A stretch of DNA of 48,132 bases from Synergistaceae bacterium (GCA_031257775.1 JAIROA010000062.1:1-48132), one strand, 5' to 3'. Positions 34,413-43,972 are shown, counted from the stretch's first letter. The notes: generated by a model from the letters alone, not told the origin. Numbers and translations: made by a program.

Positions 34413-34441
34413 TTAAATTTTTAATCGCTTATCCTGAGCGG

Positions 34442-36709
34442 CTATTTTTCAGGAACAAGAACTTTTAATCCATCCTTCGTTGCGGTAACGTCTGCGGATA
34501 TTATTTCAAACTGGCGATCGTCGCTCTCGCTGCCTGAAAGAACGCTGACCTTATGCCGGCCGGCCGGGACATCTGCCAATAACCCGCCGCCCGTTGTGTC
34601 GGCGGATAAAAATTTACCATCCAAATACCAATAATGAGGGAGTCGGCCCTCCGCAGCGAAAAGTACTTTAGCCGTCCCTTTATCGTTATCATGCATAATA
34701 ATTTTTCTGTTTTGAAAAGGACGCGTTATCTTTATCCCGGAAGAGGGGATATCTGATCGCCCTCTGGTTTGCATCCATACGTCGAGTTCCTTCGGTAATT
34801 GCGTTACAATGCGACCACCCGAAAATTTATGAATATCGCAAAGCGATACGTCTGAAACGTCCTTTATTGCAAAATCCATAATCGTTTGCGGACAATATTT
34901 CCCCGCCGGCGCTCCAGAAAGCGAGCAAACCTTTCTGGCATAGATTCCGGCAGGGCGTGGCGCTTCTATTCCGTCCCTTTCACTCGAGATTTCCTTTAGA
35001 ATATGCAACATTGCTGGAGCGGCAAGCTCAAGGCCAACAAGCCGGCCGTCGGGGGTTCCGTCAGGCGCGCCGAACCAGACGACGACAGTGAAACTATTCG
35101 AAAACCCAGCTGACCACGCATCCCTGAGTCCATGAGACGTGCCAGTTTTAAAGGCTATGATCCGGTTGGTTTCTTTAAATATTTGCTGATATAGCGGCGT
35201 CAGTCTCTTTTCGTCCTGCAAGATGTTCGCTGTAAGCCATGCCGCTTCCACTGAAAATACCTCCCGCGCTTTTAACGATCCGTCTTTTGTCCATTTCAAG
35301 GGAGTAAACTTCCCGCTGCCGGCAAGCGCTCTGTAGGACGCGGCGAGCTGGAGAAGTGTCACTTCGCATCCGCCAAGAACGAGCGAATCGGTATAGTGTG
35401 AGCTTTCTTTGTCGATATACGAAAACCCGAGTTCATTAAAAAGCGATCGAATCTTTGAATATCCGAGTTTCCTCAATACTCTTACGGAGGGTGTATTCAG
35501 CGAAAGAGAAAGGGCTGTTCTTGCACTCACCGCTCCTCTGTGCGTCATATCATAATTACGGGGCGCGTTGCCGCTGAACGAAATCGGCGTGTCGGATAAG
35601 AGTGATGCCGGAGTCAATAAGCCCGTCTCAAAAGCTCTGGCATAAACGAACGGTTTTAATGTAGATCCGGGGGATCGCGGCGCGTCGCCGCAATCGACCT
35701 GCGCGGTCGGCAGCGCCTGGCCATGACGAGCGTTTCCTATGTAAGCCAATATTTGGGCGCTCTCGTTATGCACAATGACCCCAGCCGCGGTTATCTTATT
35801 GGGGAGAGGCGATAGCGCTCTTTCGAGATTTTCCCGCAGAATCTGTTGGTATTTAGCGTTAATAGTCGATCTTATCACATCCGAACCGCTTGAATTTTCT
35901 AAGGCGTGTTTTGAAGCCATAGCGTTTCGGCGCGGCATGTTGAATCTATACTGCGCTACAGGTTCGGCAATTGCGAATTTCATGTTTTCCTGGGAAATGA
36001 CATTTCTCGACAAGAGATATGATAAAAGGGCATCGCGAGAGGTTTTCGCTTTTTGGGCATAGCGATCCGGCCGTCTGGTACTGGGGGACTTCACGAGTGA
36101 TATCAATAGGGCGCTTTCAGAAAGAGAAAGGGCGTTTGCGCTTTTATTGAAGTAAGCCATTGACGCCGCTTCTACGCCCCGAATGTTTCCGCCAAAGGGC
36201 GCTCTGTTAAGATACATCTCTAAAATATCCCTCTTGCTGAACTTAGTTTCGAGCCTTAACGCAGCCCAGAATTCTATTAACTTCACAACGAATGTGCGCG
36301 GCCTCGGATGTGAAATGCGTATTAGCTGTGTCGTTATTGTTGAAGCTCCCGAAACAATTCTTCCGGCTTTAATATTATCGAACGTGGCTCGCGTAACCGC
36401 CAGAAGATCGACTCCGTGATGATTATAGAAGCGTTTATCCTCAGCCGCGATTGCAACTGCTTCTGTCCACCTCCCCATTTTATCGAGAGAAACAGGAATA
36501 CACCACTCGTCCCTTGCGGAAAGGTACGCGCTCATTATCTTTCCATTGCTATCGAGGACAGAATGGGAAACATCAAACTTTTTTATGCTGTTCGAATCAA
36601 CGCTTTGAGTCTCCAGGTAAAACAGACAGAAAAAGGCAAGCGCCATAATAACGACGCTCGCCCCAACCGCGGTAAATCTCAAGGTACTGACAAAACCATG
36701 TCTTTTCAT
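34442..36709 (-). CDS. pbpC: penicillin-binding protein 1C
   Basis: A 755-aa bifunctional peptidoglycan synthase anchored by one N-terminal helix (about 15-32). The glycosyltransferase domain has catalytic Glu 90 in AAEDKRFYNHHG and SGASTITTQL at 120-129. The transpeptidase domain has Ser 349 and Lys 352 (SxxK in SPGSTLKPF), SLN at 403-405 and KTGT at 521-524. A C-terminal beta domain of about 100 residues (GIKITRPFQNRKIIM onward) is the PbpC-specific BiPBP_C module. All catalytic residues are present. It starts 9 nt after the alpha-2-macroglobulin gene, the same pairing as yfhM-pbpC of E. coli, where the two are thought to act together in envelope defence or repair. Confidence 0.93.
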   Translation of the reverse strand: MKRHGFVSTLRFTAVGASVVIMALAFFCLFYLETQSVDSNSIKKFDVSHSVLDSNGKIMSAYLSARDEWCIPVSLDKMGRWTEAVAIAAEDKRFYNHHGVDLLAVTRATFDNIKAGRIVSGASTITTQLIRISHPRPRTFVVKLIEFWAALRLETKFSKRDILEMYLNRAPFGGNIRGVEAASMAYFNKSANALSLSESALLISLVKSPSTRRPDRYAQKAKTSRDALLSYLLSRNVISQENMKFAIAEPVAQYRFNMPRRNAMASKHALENSSGSDVIRSTINAKYQQILRENLERALSPLPNKITAAGVIVHNESAQILAYIGNARHGQALPTAQVDCGDAPRSPGSTLKPFVYARAFETGLLTPASLLSDTPISFSGNAPRNYDMTHRGAVSARTALSLSLNTPSVRVLRKLGYSKIRSLFNELGFSYIDKESSHYTDSLVLGGCEVTLLQLAASYRALAGSGKFTPLKWTKDGSLKAREVFSVEAAWLTANILQDEKRLTPLYQQIFKETNRIIAFKTGTSHGLRDAWSAGFSNSFTVVVWFGAPDGTPDGRLVGLELAAPAMLHILKEISSERDGIEAPRPAGIYARKVCSLSGAPAGKYCPQTIMDFAIKDVSDVSLCDIHKFSGGRIVTQLPKELDVWMQTRGRSDIPSSGIKITRPFQNRKIIMHDNDKGTAKVLFAAEGRLPHYWYLDGKFLSADTTGGGLLADVPAGRHKVSVLSGSESDDRQFEIISADVTATKDGLKVLVPEK

Positions 36710-36718
36710 GAAGATAGG

Positions 36719-39700
36719 TCACCGCTTCTTTATGGTAATCGATGAAGTAGGGCCTATGCTTTTAATTCCCGGGGAATACATTCCTTCCGCGTATATTGGC
36801 GGGAGAGTGAATTCCCCGACCGTGACAGCTCGCATTGAAAATTTCCATGTGAACTTTTTGCCGACTCTCTCAAGGAAAACCAGCAGCCTATCGTCTCTCA
36901 TCTCATAGTGCATCCCGTAGATTTCTTCGTCCTGAGAATAGGGATCATTTTCAGCGGGATCCATCAGCCTTGGATTTTCTATTTCGATACCACCGGCCAG
37001 AGGCAAGGAAATAGCTATATTCCTGACTTCTCCGGAAAATGGCTCCACTGTTATCCGGCCCTGTATACGTTCTCCCTGCGCGACACTTGGCGCGGACGGA
37101 AGCGTATTCCCATCGGACGATAAATACTGAACACTTACGCGCATACCCATGTCCTGAGCAGACGGCGCTTTTAACGGAACGCCGTTTGCAACCCAGTAAA
37201 CGTATCCATTTCCTGTCCCGTTATTTTTAACGGTTAGCTCATTCATTTGTTCGTCTATTCTAGAACTTATTGCCTTGTCTTGGCTTGTTACGGCTATAGT
37301 ATTTTCACCCTGCCCGAGTAGTTCAAGAATTGCCGTTCCTGAAGCGGAATTATGCGCAAAAAAATCCGCTAACGCGGGAAGCGCGAAACCTAATTCCTGG
37401 GTTGTGAGGTATTTATTGCCCTTGAGGGAATCAAGCAAATTCGACGCGGCGTTTACGGCATTGGCAGATGAAGGTTCCAGCTCATTCCATGCCAGGAGAG
37501 AAAGCGCCAAGTTTCTCGTGCTGGAATCAAAATTAGGCTTTTCCGATTCAGGCTGATTTTTTGGCGTTAGAGCGGGCAGACTGTCACCCAAAATAGAGCG
37601 CGCGACTGCTTTTTCACCGGATCTCGCGTAAGCCGCCGCAAGAAAATAACGGCCGTACGCAGGAATAGAAGAAATGTTATCCCTGAGATATGACATCCAT
37701 GCAAGGGGAGGTTCCTCCTTAAGAGAAATTACGTAGGAGGCGTAAGCCATCTGCCCCAGAGATGACGAGTATAACGTGTCTGTATATCCTTGCGGAACGG
37801 ACGAAATCAACAGCCTCAAGTTGTTCATTGCCGAGGAGAGAGTCTCTTTCGGCACAGTGACCCCGCGTTTTTCACAAGCGATTAAAAAATGAGTCGCAAA
37901 AACACTGGCCCACTTGGACTCACCGGTACCAGGCCACATTGAGAACGATCCGTAGTAGTTCTGCAAAGACTGAATGATGGCTATACGTTTCGCAAGCGCC
38001 GCCTCGATCTGGGAGAGGGTCGCCAGATTCGGGTCTATAGCTCTGACCAGATCAGGCTGAGAGAGAAGCGCCCACCCGGAAGAAGTCGTCTGTTCAAGGC
38101 ATCCATAGGGATAGTAAAGCAAAAAATCGAGCGCTTCAGTGATCCCAATCTCCGGAAGGCCGGACAAGGTCACGCTTGCTCGCCGCGTGCCCGGCATCAA
38201 ATCGCTGGGAAGTTGTATTTTTGCCTCGTCGTTCGGCTTTACGACAAGTCCGCCGCCTTCCGTGACACTGGAAAACGGAGGGCGAACCGGCATTTCCGTA
38301 AGCACTCGGGTTGTCCCTCCGGGGTAACGCGCCACAGCGGAGATTTTGGACACCCCAAACCCCGCGTCGGCGCCTAGTGAAAGAGGAATGACGAACGCCC
38401 TATCAATCCCCGGCAGGGAAAGACTCGTTGTCATGGTTTTTCTCATGTCTCCCGAAGCGGTTCGCGTTCCGGCTATAGAAAGAGGTCCGTCCAGCGTCAC
38501 TTCAAGGTCGACGTCGAGGGAAGCTCCCGTCTTATTGAAGAGCATTATCTGGGACTCAAACAAATCTCCCGGCGCAACCGCGCGAGGAAGCGAATGTTCC
38601 AGGACGACGCTGTCGGATACAGTGAAAAATTCCTCCCCGGCACCGAAGGCGTTCTTCGAGGCCGCTACCGCCATCAAGCGCGCCCGTCCAGAAAATTCTG
38701 GAATAGCAAATGAGAAATTGGCATTTCCCTTATTATCTGTAACAATTTTTTGACATAGAGTTAAAATTTCAAACCTCTTAGCCCTCACAGGAGATAGAGA
38801 GACATTGCCCAGAACGCTCTCATCGGCAACGCCGCCGCCGGGTTTCAGAAGTTTCAGGTCGTCCTTTGGAATCGGTATGAGCTGATCATAAACGTCATAC
38901 GTAAACATACCGAGAGCGCGGCGCTTTGTGAAGTAGAGGAATGGGTTTGGCGTTTCGAATCTGGTTAAATCAAGAACTCCGTCATCCACCAACATAAGCG
39001 TGACCTCTCCCATTACTCCATTTCCCGCGCTATCCGTCAGCTTGACGGAGAAGTCATTTTTGGCTCCGGGTTTGAGTTTTTGTGGCACCGTTATATCCAC
39101 GCCCAAGGCATACCGTGACATATCGACATTGAGCGGAACGGCGCCAAAAGCGCGGTGAGCGCTCCAGGTCTCTTCCCGCGACGCGGCTGGCCGAACCAGG
39201 TGCGCCGTCACCCATGAATTTGGCGACATTTCTTCCGTGACTTCCCAGGCAAATTCAGCTCCTTTTTCTCTGGTGACAGCCACTTCATAGTAGAGAGTCT
39301 TGTCTGTATCAACTGTAAGGAGAACCATGCCGTCAAAATTGCCTGATATCCTAGCGCTTGCTTTTTCACCGGGGCTGTAGGCATTTTTATCCAGTTTTAT
39401 ATCGAGAGTCTCCGCCTGTACCGCACCGGTATCTCCATACCGCCATCTTTGATCCCCGACCCAGAAGGTTAGTGAAGCGGAAGCATCGGAACTTTCAAGC
39501 GTGATCCGATAGTATCCGTATGATGGGAACTTCACTTCCGCCAGCGCTTTGCCGTTATCAAAACGGATCTTTATTTTTTCAAACCCGTCTACCGGCATCA
39601 ACTCTCTGGCTATCTCGGTGTGCCGGCCTTCTTCGTCAGTAGTCGTAATGTACCTATTTTCTACCTTGGAAAGAGAAAACTCCGCTTCCGGCGAAAGCAA

Positions 39701-42130
39701 CTCCCCATTCCGAGATATAGCGGCAAACGCGAAGGGTATCGCCGTGCCCGTAGAGATGTTTCCATCCGGAAGCCTTATGCCCAATAGCGTATCTTTTGGG
39801 TAATAAGGAATTGAGAGAGTTTTATAAACCCATCTGCCGCCATCCTGCATGACGCCTGCCTCAAATATTATGTCAAGCATAGACGGTGGGGTTAGGCGCG
39901 GCACGCTGAAGTCAACGCTGGCGGCCCCTGACGCGGAAAGGGTTCCTTGGGTGAGCGTCAAGGATTCAGGAGAGAAGGAGACGCGATTATCAGAAAAAAC
40001 ATATCCGGGCCAATCCGAATTTGTATATTCCCTGGGAATAAATCTCTCCCTTATCTCATAGTTCAAACCGTCCGCCGGAGCGCCGAAAAGATATTCAGAA
40101 AACAAAAACAGCTTGGCGTCTTCGCCGCTCGATAGTTCCTTCTTATCGGAATTCAATTCGACGCTTATTCTCGGCGGAGCGAAATCCTCTACCAGAAATG
40201 ATGTTTCCGCGATAAAATCCCGTTCTCCCGGTATATACGCCTCTACCCTCCATATGCCTGTCCGAGCGGCATCCGAAAGCAAAAATTCGCAAGACGCCAT
40301 CCCCATAGCGGACAGCGTCTCTGTTGATTCACCCCAAAGCCGCCCGTCCGGCATTTTGATCTTTATTTGCACAGGGAACGGCTCTTTTATCGATGATTGA
40401 TGCTCATCACGCAGCAGAAGGGAAACCGGAACGTTCTCGCCGGGGCGAAAGACGCCTCGCGGCGTGTAGCACATGACTTGATAAGCGCCGGACGGATAAC
40501 CCACCCCTGAAAAATCACCACTGTACATCTGGCTGATTCCGGAATCCAGCAAAAGCACAGACGTATCGCCGTCTTTAGTGAAAATAACGATATGAGGCCT
40601 CGACGAACCTTGCCATTCGCGATCCCTCGTGTGCGTCCATACGCCATCGGCGTTAGTTGAGCCTTCGGCAAGTATTTGGTTGCTACTCGAATATACCTTG
40701 ACATTCACACCTGAAATAGGCTTGCCCAGCGCGATTGAATTGACCCAAGCGATCAGGCTTGTATCAGAGAACTTCATCATTCCGGCCATATCCGTAACAT
40801 TAACCGTCGCGCGGCCCCACGGCCAGAAATTTGGCCCCCTTGCGCTGACAGTGAAAAGCCCTTTCGCGCCGCCTATGATTTTTTTAAAATCAATGGCGTT
40901 GCGAACCGTCTCATTGGGCTCGGACTCCACCATATACGATTCCATGGAGACGTTCTCGACAAGATTGTCAATGACATACGGCCAGCCCTGCAACATAACG
41001 AACGAAACGTTATTGTCGTAAACACGGTTAACTTCTATTTCCAATTTTTCTAAATTTATCGTCGAGATAGGGAGAAGGAGTGATTCAGCGGCAGGCGAAA
41101 AAAAGTGCCCGTTAATCGGGAAAAAAACGTTCGGATCCAAGTCCGGAAAGATAAACGAACGCCCCCAACTCTCGGCGAGAGCGGGACCGTTTTTAGCCGG
41201 CAAACCCTTGCGCAAATTGACTGTAACTCGGTCGCGAGGTTTAAAATCACTGAATATGTTCAAATGTGCTCCATAAGATTCAAGCCTATAATCCTTTTTT
41301 GGCGTAATATCTATAAATGACTTAACCTCACTTATATCTATATTGGCATTAAGATTAATGGAAATAAAGGATTCTCCGGAATAATTTGCGCCAGCCCAGG
41401 ATTCGAGAATCTTTAGGCCGAGATCGCGATCAACCTTTATCGACACGTCATCCTCAAGGCCTAGCGTTCCCGTCTCAGGCATAAAACCCTTACCGATCCG
41501 CATTTCAATGGGAGTGGCGTCTTCCGCTGAAATTCGTACCGAAACTACATTCTTGCTGCCTCTATTTACGATGGAAAAATCGACGGGAGTGCCGGAGGCG
41601 CTCTTCACGGTTAGAAACTCTCCCAGTTTTGCCGCGCTCACCCGCGTGGAAAAAGAGAGTTCATAATCAACATACCCGCCGTTTACATCGAAATTCGTCT
41701 GTCGGACAGCGATAAAAGCGAGGGGCGCGGTGAAAAATACAAATTCGCGCGCGCCTGTTATTAAAGATCCGTTTATATCGCGCAAGCCATCGTTTATCGC
41801 GGCGGTATAGGACGTGGCATCACTCATGACAGAAGGGACGAAAACGAACGTGGCGCTGTCGGTCCACCTGCCGTAGCCGCCAAGCGGAGGGCTTATCGAT
41901 ATGGGCAGATCGTCCTTCCCAAGCGTCCTTCCGACGTCGCCGCTCGAAATGACGTCCGAGGTAAATGTTATCCTTATGGATTCGCCGTCCTTTATTAAAC
42001 CAGCGGGCGCGAAGCTCCTGACAGAAAATTGTTTAGCCGAGTCCATCCGAGCCATTGCCGCGAACCAGCTAAACAGTAACAGCAGCGTAATAAGCCCCAG
42101 GAAAAAACGGAAGTTTTTTTTAGAAAGCAT
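36719..42130 (-). CDS. bacterial alpha-2-macroglobulin (YfhM-like) with thioester
   Basis: A protein of about 1803 aa. The N-terminal hydrophobic segment (FFLGLITLLLLFSWFAAMA) is a signal anchor. No lipobox Cys is present, unlike the E. coli lipoprotein. Several beta-sandwich MG domains follow, with a bait-like stretch. The thioester motif is YPYGCLEQTTS, with the Cys near residue 1344 and Gln three residues on, so the bond should form. Alpha/alpha-toroid repeats (LAKRIAIIQSLQNYYGSFSMW) follow the thioester. Such proteins trap proteases in the periplasm. The frame opens at GTG 42139, but GGGA spacing favours ATG 42130. It contains two of the five TATTCCC palindromes and precedes pbpC by 9 nt. 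Confidence 0.9.
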   Translation of the reverse strand: MLSKKNFRFFLGLITLLLLFSWFAAMARMDSAKQFSVRSFAPAGLIKDGESIRITFTSDVISSGDVGRTLGKDDLPISISPPLGGYGRWTDSATFVFVPSVMSDATSYTAAINDGLRDINGSLITGAREFVFFTAPLAFIAVRQTNFDVNGGYVDYELSFSTRVSAAKLGEFLTVKSASGTPVDFSIVNRGSKNVVSVRISAEDATPIEMRIGKGFMPETGTLGLEDDVSIKVDRDLGLKILESWAGANYSGESFISINLNANIDISEVKSFIDITPKKDYRLESYGAHLNIFSDFKPRDRVTVNLRKGLPAKNGPALAESWGRSFIFPDLDPNVFFPINGHFFSPAAESLLLPISTINLEKLEIEVNRVYDNNVSFVMLQGWPYVIDNLVENVSMESYMVESEPNETVRNAIDFKKIIGGAKGLFTVSARGPNFWPWGRATVNVTDMAGMMKFSDTSLIAWVNSIALGKPISGVNVKVYSSSNQILAEGSTNADGVWTHTRDREWQGSSRPHIVIFTKDGDTSVLLLDSGISQMYSGDFSGVGYPSGAYQVMCYTPRGVFRPGENVPVSLLLRDEHQSSIKEPFPVQIKIKMPDGRLWGESTETLSAMGMASCEFLLSDAARTGIWRVEAYIPGERDFIAETSFLVEDFAPPRISVELNSDKKELSSGEDAKLFLFSEYLFGAPADGLNYEIRERFIPREYTNSDWPGYVFSDNRVSFSPESLTLTQGTLSASGAASVDFSVPRLTPPSMLDIIFEAGVMQDGGRWVYKTLSIPYYPKDTLLGIRLPDGNISTGTAIPFAFAAISRNGELLSPEAEFSLSKVENRYITTTDEEGRHTEIARELMPVDGFEKIKIRFDNGKALAEVKFPSYGYYRITLESSDASASLTFWVGDQRWRYGDTGAVQAETLDIKLDKNAYSPGEKASARISGNFDGMVLLTVDTDKTLYYEVAVTREKGAEFAWEVTEEMSPNSWVTAHLVRPAASREETWSAHRAFGAVPLNVDMSRYALGVDITVPQKLKPGAKNDFSVKLTDSAGNGVMGEVTLMLVDDGVLDLTRFETPNPFLYFTKRRALGMFTYDVYDQLIPIPKDDLKLLKPGGGVADESVLGNVSLSPVRAKRFEILTLCQKIVTDNKGNANFSFAIPEFSGRARLMAVAASKNAFGAGEEFFTVSDSVVLEHSLPRAVAPGDLFESQIMLFNKTGASLDVDLEVTLDGPLSIAGTRTASGDMRKTMTTSLSLPGIDRAFVIPLSLGADAGFGVSKISAVARYPGGTTRVLTEMPVRPPFSSVTEGGGLVVKPNDEAKIQLPSDLMPGTRRASVTLSGLPEIGITEALDFLLYYPYGCLEQTTSSGWALLSQPDLVRAIDPNLATLSQIEAALAKRIAIIQSLQNYYGSFSMWPGTGESKWASVFATHFLIACEKRGVTVPKETLSSAMNNLRLLISSVPQGYTDTLYSSSLGQMAYASYVISLKEEPPLAWMSYLRDNISSIPAYGRYFLAAAYARSGEKAVARSILGDSLPALTPKNQPESEKPNFDSSTRNLALSLLAWNELEPSSANAVNAASNLLDSLKGNKYLTTQELGFALPALADFFAHNSASGTAILELLGQGENTIAVTSQDKAISSRIDEQMNELTVKNNGTGNGYVYWVANGVPLKAPSAQDMGMRVSVQYLSSDGNTLPSAPSVAQGERIQGRITVEPFSGEVRNIAISLPLAGGIEIENPRLMDPAENDPYSQDEEIYGMHYEMRDDRLLVFLERVGKKFTWKFSMRAVTVGEFTLPPIYAEGMYSPGIKSIGPTSSITIKKR
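36764..36778. other. palindromic AATTCCC-G-GGGAATA site inside the alpha-2-macroglobulin gene
   Basis: Fourth copy of the clustered palindrome, with a single mismatch at the outermost left base. It lies in coding DNA, in the C-terminal region. Confidence 0.5.
40025..40039. other. palindromic TATTCCC-T-GGGAATA site inside the alpha-2-macroglobulin gene
   Basis: Fifth and rightmost copy of the palindrome, with a 1-nt spacer, also in coding DNA. Confidence 0.5.
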
Positions 42131-42215
42131 AACACGCACATCCCGTCAATTAAGATATTGTTCACACTCGGGTCTCGTAAATACCGGCATCTCGGACAAA
42201 ATTCGGTGCCGGATC

Positions 42216-42710
42216 TCAATCAGGAGAGCGAGGCGGCTCGTAGTTGCTTCCCATAAGTTTTTTCCAGTCTACGTTGTCGTCAAGGAGATTTGGGATCGTA
42301 GCGTTCGGGTAAAACCAGTGCGGCCCGAGCCCCATCAGGACCTGCCACCAATCGTGGATGTCCGGGGGGATTATCTGCCCCTCTGCCCCTATCCTGCGAA
42401 GCTCCCTATAAATCAGAGCCGTCATCTGATTCTCATCCAGGCACGCGGTCGTCTTCCCGTAGAACTCTATTATATAGAAGTAAGAACATGCGCCTAGCTG
42501 AAAAAGAATGTCCCGCCACTTATCTGGCACCCTTCCCGTGCGCGCCAGCACAATTTTGCCCTTGCTGCCTCCGGATTTATGATTGACAACGAATAGTATC
42601 TTGCTCACGTCAATGTGACGAAGTTCCTCGTACTTCTTGATTAGATCGTCGGCTATGGGCATGATGCGGCTGTTGCATATCTCAAAATCGAATTCGTGAC
42701 TTGGCTCCAT
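42216..42710 (-). CDS. putative phage-type metallopeptidase-fold protein with degenerate active site
   Basis: A 164-aa soluble protein. The order ADDLIKKYEELRHIDVSKILFV, then a strand-rich middle, then MTALIYRELRRIGAEGQ and PPDIHDWWQVLMGLGPHW, resembles the putative phage metallopeptidase family (short gluzincin-like proteins with LIYHELxHI and a third His in HD). Here the HExxH position reads RELRR (102-106), so both zinc His residues are replaced by Arg. The third-ligand region keeps His 119. It is therefore probably not an active protease. The family assignment is from motif layout only. It is the first gene of a leftward group with the alpha-2-macroglobulin and pbpC, 85 nt upstream. Confidence 0.5.
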   Translation of the reverse strand: MEPSHEFDFEICNSRIMPIADDLIKKYEELRHIDVSKILFVVNHKSGGSKGKIVLARTGRVPDKWRDILFQLGACSYFYIIEFYGKTTACLDENQMTALIYRELRRIGAEGQIIPPDIHDWWQVLMGLGPHWFYPNATIPNLLDDNVDWKKLMGSNYEPPRSPD

Positions 42711-42742
42711 GTAACGTTCAGCTCCTTATTTTTGCTCTCTCA

Positions 42743-42748
42743 ATTATA
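42743..42748 (-). promoter_or_regulatory. -10 box upstream of the metallopeptidase-fold gene
   Basis: Perfect TATAAT on the minus strand, about 35 nt upstream of the ATG at 42710. No clear -35 is present (best TGCGCT at a 16-nt spacing). Confidence 0.45.
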
Positions 42749-42854
42749 CAACGGGGGAGAAGCAAGCGCATAAAGATCAATATAAATCAATCGTTTCATT
42801 CTCTTTTTATTGCTATAAATGACGGAGGATCCCCCAAAATGTATTTTACTTATT

Positions 42855-43048
42855 AAATACGGCGATCAGACTGTCTCAACCAGCCGCTTATAAAGAAGGA
42901 ATTATCATGTTTTAAGGGAGCGCTGACTTGAATGAATGGGGCGAGCGTTTTGGAACATGGCGCCGTAGGTGTTTAAATCTTCATTTACACGAAAAAAGAT
43001 GCCTCGTTAGTTGAAAAAACCTGGAAATACGGCTATCAGCCTGTCTCA
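42855..43048 (+). repeat. 24-nt direct repeat around a decayed coding remnant
   Basis: The 24-mers at 42855-42878 and 43025-43048 (starting AAATACGGC, ending CTGTCTCA) differ at two positions. Between them a plus-strand frame reads MNGASVLEHGAVGV, a stop, then IFIYTKKDASLVEKTWKYG and on to a stop at 43081. This looks like the broken 3' end of a gene. The family is not recognised. The whole 42711-43088 spacer has no intact gene. Confidence 0.45.
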
Positions 43049-43077
43049 GGTTCGTTATCCAAAGACAAGCTGATAGC
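43032..43077 (-). terminator. hairpin downstream of bioY
   Basis: Stem GCTATCAGC/GCTGATAGC plus TGTCT/AGACA with one mismatch between. On the minus strand a run of six T follows 11 nt later. It starts 12 nt beyond the bioY stop, so it may end that transcript. Confidence 0.5.
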
Positions 43078-43088
43078 GTCATAAAAAC

Positions 43089-43712
43089 CTACCGATTATT
43101 TTCGAATGGACGCCAGCCGTGTTTTGCGAGGCGGTTTGAAATCGCGCCGCCGATAATTACAGCCACGGCAAGTTTAATGACATCCGTGACGAGAAATGGA
43201 AAGAGTCCGGCGGAGAGCGTCTGCCCGACAGTCATCGCGCGCCCCACGATATTGTTCAAGTTGAAATATAGCCAGGCGCAGCCAACTAAATCGTAAGCGA
43301 CCATGCCGGCAAAGCAGGCAAGCAATCTTACCGCCGTATCGCGAAACGATTCGCCGCGCATCTTTAAAATCTCACAAACGCGCCCGGTCAACCACCCGGC
43401 GGGGATAAAACCCACTATGAATCCAAACGACGGCGAAAGCAAGCTGTGAAAGCCGCCGCCTCCGGCAAATACCGGCAGGCCGAGCAAGCCTAGCAGCATA
43501 TACATCGCCATTGCCACGGATGCCCTCCTTGCCCCCAAAAGCAAACCGCCCATCAGCACCAAAAGAGTTTGAAGAGTTAGCGGGACGTACGGCAACGGTA
43601 TTCTGATATTAGCCCCTACCCCTGTTAAAACGGCAAAAAGGGCACAATATGCCATTTCTTTTGTCGATAACCAAGGTCGAGCGGCTGCCGCGTTCTTTTC
43701 GATTCCTGACAT
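43089..43712 (-). CDS. bioY: biotin transporter BioY
   Basis: A 207-aa inner-membrane S component of a biotin ECF transporter with six helices. The family signature is visible near the N-terminus: TGVGANIRIPLPYVPLTLQT and LLVLMGGLLLGARRA. Later segments FIVGFIPAGWLTGRV and VAYDLVGCAWLYF and the polar C-terminal helix (FLVTDVIKLAVAVIIGG) fit. The A and T components (BioM, BioN) are not encoded nearby, so it either uses a shared ECF module or works alone as described for some BioY proteins. No BirA operator was recognised upstream. The ATG is preceded by GGGGGG at about 8 nt. Confidence 0.95.
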   Translation of the reverse strand: MSGIEKNAAAARPWLSTKEMAYCALFAVLTGVGANIRIPLPYVPLTLQTLLVLMGGLLLGARRASVAMAMYMLLGLLGLPVFAGGGGFHSLLSPSFGFIVGFIPAGWLTGRVCEILKMRGESFRDTAVRLLACFAGMVAYDLVGCAWLYFNLNNIVGRAMTVGQTLSAGLFPFLVTDVIKLAVAVIIGGAISNRLAKHGWRPFENNR

Positions 43713-43972
43713 TACAAGCCCCCCAAATTATTTAAGAATACTTAGAATATGGCCCGCACGATTTTAACATGAATATGCCGGGCCAACGCCGCCCTTTTAT
43801 CTGATTTTGCAGAGCAAGAAGTGTTTATTGCTAATGACTTTTATTGACCTTAACTCCTTCTCTCGGCGGAATCTTCATAAAAATCCATATAGCCAAGACG
43901 GGGCGCGGCGAAAGCAATGTTCGTCCAGAGAGTTTCCAAACATGCGGTTAAATTCGAAAAATAAGGCCAAAT

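Noticed and set aside
36841-36857. Possible parS-like TTTCCATGTGAACTTT in the alpha-2-macroglobulin gene
   Set aside because: It matches only the centre of the consensus and lacks the flanking TG...CA. It is explained by coding sequence.
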